From the NCBI RefSeq assembly GCF_003614975.1, contig NZ_QZWI01000008.1:142199-206198 (forward strand): 64,000 bases of DNA, read 5' to 3'. The stretch is from Rahnella bruchi (lineage in GTDB: Bacteria > Pseudomonadota > Gammaproteobacteria > Enterobacterales > Enterobacteriaceae). Below, in pieces: positions 63,789-64,000 of the stretch (positions are counted from its first letter, which is position 1; every line of letters starts with the position of its first letter). A program made the position numbers and the translations under genes. The notes beneath the pieces were generated by a model. The model was not told where the DNA came from. It saw only the letters and a list, made by a program, of their open reading frames with translations, and made no database searches.

Positions 63789-64000
63789 TCGAAAACCTCA
63801 ATGGGTTGTAACATGCTAATAACGTATTCTCCACAGTTTAAAATGCTTTCTGGGGATTATAGGAGACAACTCATAAACCATTATCTGATCCAATGCGCGA
63901 TCTGCGCTTTGTTCCCAATTGAATCTGTAAGTACCCCGTCAAAACGGCCCATTCACTTTTAGAGATCTTCCGACATACTGATTATGTCCCCTGAGGAGAT
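63789..64000. other. Right-edge region without a recognised gene
   Basis: About 210 bp with no open frame of note. It holds the presumed promoter of the AT-rich membrane gene; composition returns to the genome average after about 63880. The feature that the right edge belongs to is outside the window. Confidence 0.3.

Noticed and set aside
63920..64000. Possible insertion-sequence end at the right edge
   Set aside because: The sequence starting GTAAGTACCCCGTC looks like it could be a terminal repeat, but there is no partner repeat, no target duplication and no transposase in view.

Overview
The window is chromosomal DNA from a gamma-proteobacterium of the order Enterobacterales. Nearly every gene has a close Escherichia coli counterpart and most lie in conserved operons (lpt-kds, mlaFEDCB, degQ-degS, rplM-rpsI, sspAB, nanATEK, gltBD, lpoA-yraN-diaA-dolP, yqjCDEK, uxaCBA, pyrLBI). 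Several traits point to the Yersiniaceae side (Rahnella, Ewingella, Serratia, Yersinia) rather than to Escherichia: the uxaC-uxaB-uxaA order, rnpB directly after rsmI, and an Anbu gene cluster. The genus cannot be fixed from the sequence alone.

Layout. 0-4 kb (minus): lipopolysaccharide transport and Kdo synthesis (lptB partial, lptA, lptC, kdsC, kdsD) with the exchanger yrbG. 4.3-9.2 kb (plus): the Mla phospholipid transport operon, ibaG and murA. 9.3-12.4 kb (minus): periplasmic proteases degS and degQ, and zapG. 12.6-16.4 kb (plus): zapE, rplM-rpsI and sspA-sspB. 16.6-21.6 kb (plus): nanR and the sialic acid operon nanATEK behind a three-repeat NanR operator. 21.7-27.6 kb (minus): glutamate synthase gltD and gltB. 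28.4-32.4 kb: arcB, the sRNA ArcZ on the opposite strand at its 3' end, and mtgA. Long non-coding stretches lie on both sides of arcB, where E. coli K-12 carries yhcC and elbB. 32.5-36.1 kb (minus): dolP, diaA, yraN, lpoA. 36.2-37.5 kb (plus): rsmI and the RNase P RNA. 37.5-43.8 kb: yhaK/yhaJ and the yqj-mzrA block. 44.2-52.6 kb: a hexuronate catabolic unit (exuR, exuT against uxaC-uxaB-uxaA) and ygjV.

52.6-56.6 kb (minus) is the most unusual part. Four translationally packed genes encode a circularly permuted ATP-grasp enzyme, an alpha-E domain protein, a transglutaminase-like protein and the proteasome-related peptidase Anbu. The gene association is known from comparative genomics, but its substrate and product are not. 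It sits between a block matching the uxa/ygjV region of E. coli and a block matching the pyrBI/argI region.

56.8-63.0 kb: ridA, pyrI, pyrB with the pyrL leader and attenuator, tabA, a GH13_18-type phosphorylase, argI with two ARG boxes on its promoter, and rraB. The last kilobase holds an AT-rich membrane protein gene of unknown function.

Much of the regulation can be read directly: NanR repeats, ARG boxes at argI and a likely pair upstream of gltB, a consensus IHF site at gltB, the UTP-sensing pyrL attenuator, ArcZ, the rnpB promoter, and a duplicated operator-like region between exuT and uxaC.
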